Source of the DNA: Saprospiraceae bacterium
GTDB lineage: Bacteria > Bacteroidota > Bacteroidia > Chitinophagales > Saprospiraceae
NCBI GenBank assembly: GCA_020631235.1
Contig: JAHDHQ010000005.1
Location: 101,182-165,181, forward strand
Direction: 5' to 3'
DNA: 64,000 nt
In this document: positions 63,208 through 64,000 of the stretch, in pieces
How the letters are laid out: every line of letters starts with the position of its first letter
Position numbering within the stretch: position 1 is the stretch's first letter
Position numbers and translations under genes: made by a program
Notes under the pieces: generated by a model
The model's input: the letters and a program-made list of their open reading frames with translations, nothing else
Told to the model about the DNA's origin: nothing
Databases searched by the model: none

Positions 63208-63792
63208 CTAAGATAAATTTAAGATGTTGCCCATACTGTAACAAACTCTACATCTTGGTTCGTATTTGTCTTTCTCGCCTAATAAAACGGTTTCATTTTC
63301 TTCACTCAGTCTATACGAATGTGTGGCTAGACTTCCACAATGTGGACAAATGGCGTGGACTTTTGTGATGTACTCAGCTACAGCTAAAAGTTGCGGAATT
63401 GGACCAAAGGGATTTCCTCGAAAATCCATATCCAGTCCAGCTATGATCACTCGTATGCCTCGTATTGCTAATTGTTGGCAAACTGCTGTAAGATCTTCAT
63501 CAAAAAACTGGGCTTCATCTATTCCGACCACATTTACATCATGAATGTGTGCCAAAATTTCTCTGCTTTTTTCCAGGGGTAAAGATTGGATAGCGTTATC
63601 GTCATGAGAAACGACTGCTTGCTCATCGTAACGGACGTCTTTGGCTGGTTTAAAGATGGCTACTTTTTGATTTGCTATCTTAGCTCTTTTAAGTCTTCTG
63701 ATTAGTTCCTCAGTTTTGCCCGAAAACATAGAGCCACAAATGACTTCGATCCAGCCGCTGCGCTGGCCTCTAAAACTGGGTTCTAAAAACAT
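63208..63792 (-). CDS. tdk: Thymidine kinase
   Basis: [67 protein letters not shown]. Confidence 0.97.
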   Translation of the reverse strand: MFLEPSFRGQRSGWIEVICGSMFSGKTEELIRRLKRAKIANQKVAIFKPAKDVRYDEQAVVSHDDNAIQSLPLEKSREILAHIHDVNVVGIDEAQFFDEDLTAVCQQLAIRGIRVIIAGLDMDFRGNPFGPIPQLLAVAEYITKVHAICPHCGSLATHSYRLSEENETVLLGEKDKYEPRCRVCYSMGNILNLS

Positions 63793-63929
63793 GAAGGTTA
63801 ATTTTTTATCAAAATTATCAAATTAATACATTTTAGCATATTATTTGATGTATTACAATTAATTATAATATGTTAAAATAGGAATAAAGTAGGCTTAAAA
63901 TCAGTTTATACATACAAATACAGGGAAAT

Positions 63930-64000
63930 ATGGACTTAACATCATTTAAGAAAAAATTTAAAAAAGTAGAAACTTTGCTGACCATGATCGAGGGTGTGGG
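63930..64000 (+). CDS. 5' end of a CDS running off the right edge, unknown product
   Basis: ATG 63930: MDLTSFKKKFKKVETLLTMIEGVG, open to the window end. Confidence 0.45.
   Translation, partial: MDLTSFKKKFKKVETLLTMIEGV

Overview
The window is a low-GC Bacteroidota chromosome segment, Saprospiria-like by gene content (inference). It shows no sign of mobile elements, CRISPR, rRNA or tRNA. Landmarks: a truncated surface-protein gene at the left edge that the ORF track misses; M4 and M28 peptidases; a secreted peptidylarginine/agmatine deiminase with a T9SS tail; a MerC + HupE pair behind a 21-bp palindrome; rfbB/rfbA; an NtrY-like kinase; rnpB (RNase P RNA); a type IX secretion/gliding block (two tandem porV paralogs, porU, porP/sprF-like, gldJ, murF); an arginase-fold protein that appears to lack catalytic residues; an OmpA protein; BI-1; M48; an ABC-F ATPase; and coaX, purH and tdk at the right end. 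The strongest unexplained signal is at 39.6-57.9 kb. A TPR histidine kinase and a LuxR/NarL response regulator sit next to a three-gene surface operon (596-aa barrel, 2037-aa giant, 691-aa FN3 protein) and a 1656-aa T9SS cargo with about nine Ig-like repeats. The response regulator gene, the operon and the cargo gene each carry one copy of the inverted repeat wTCACAT-N4-ATGTGAy, exactly 21 nt upstream of a TAnnTTTR -7 box. This looks like a self-contained, undescribed two-component regulon for cell-surface proteins. All functional calls were made by eye from translated motifs; no database search was run.
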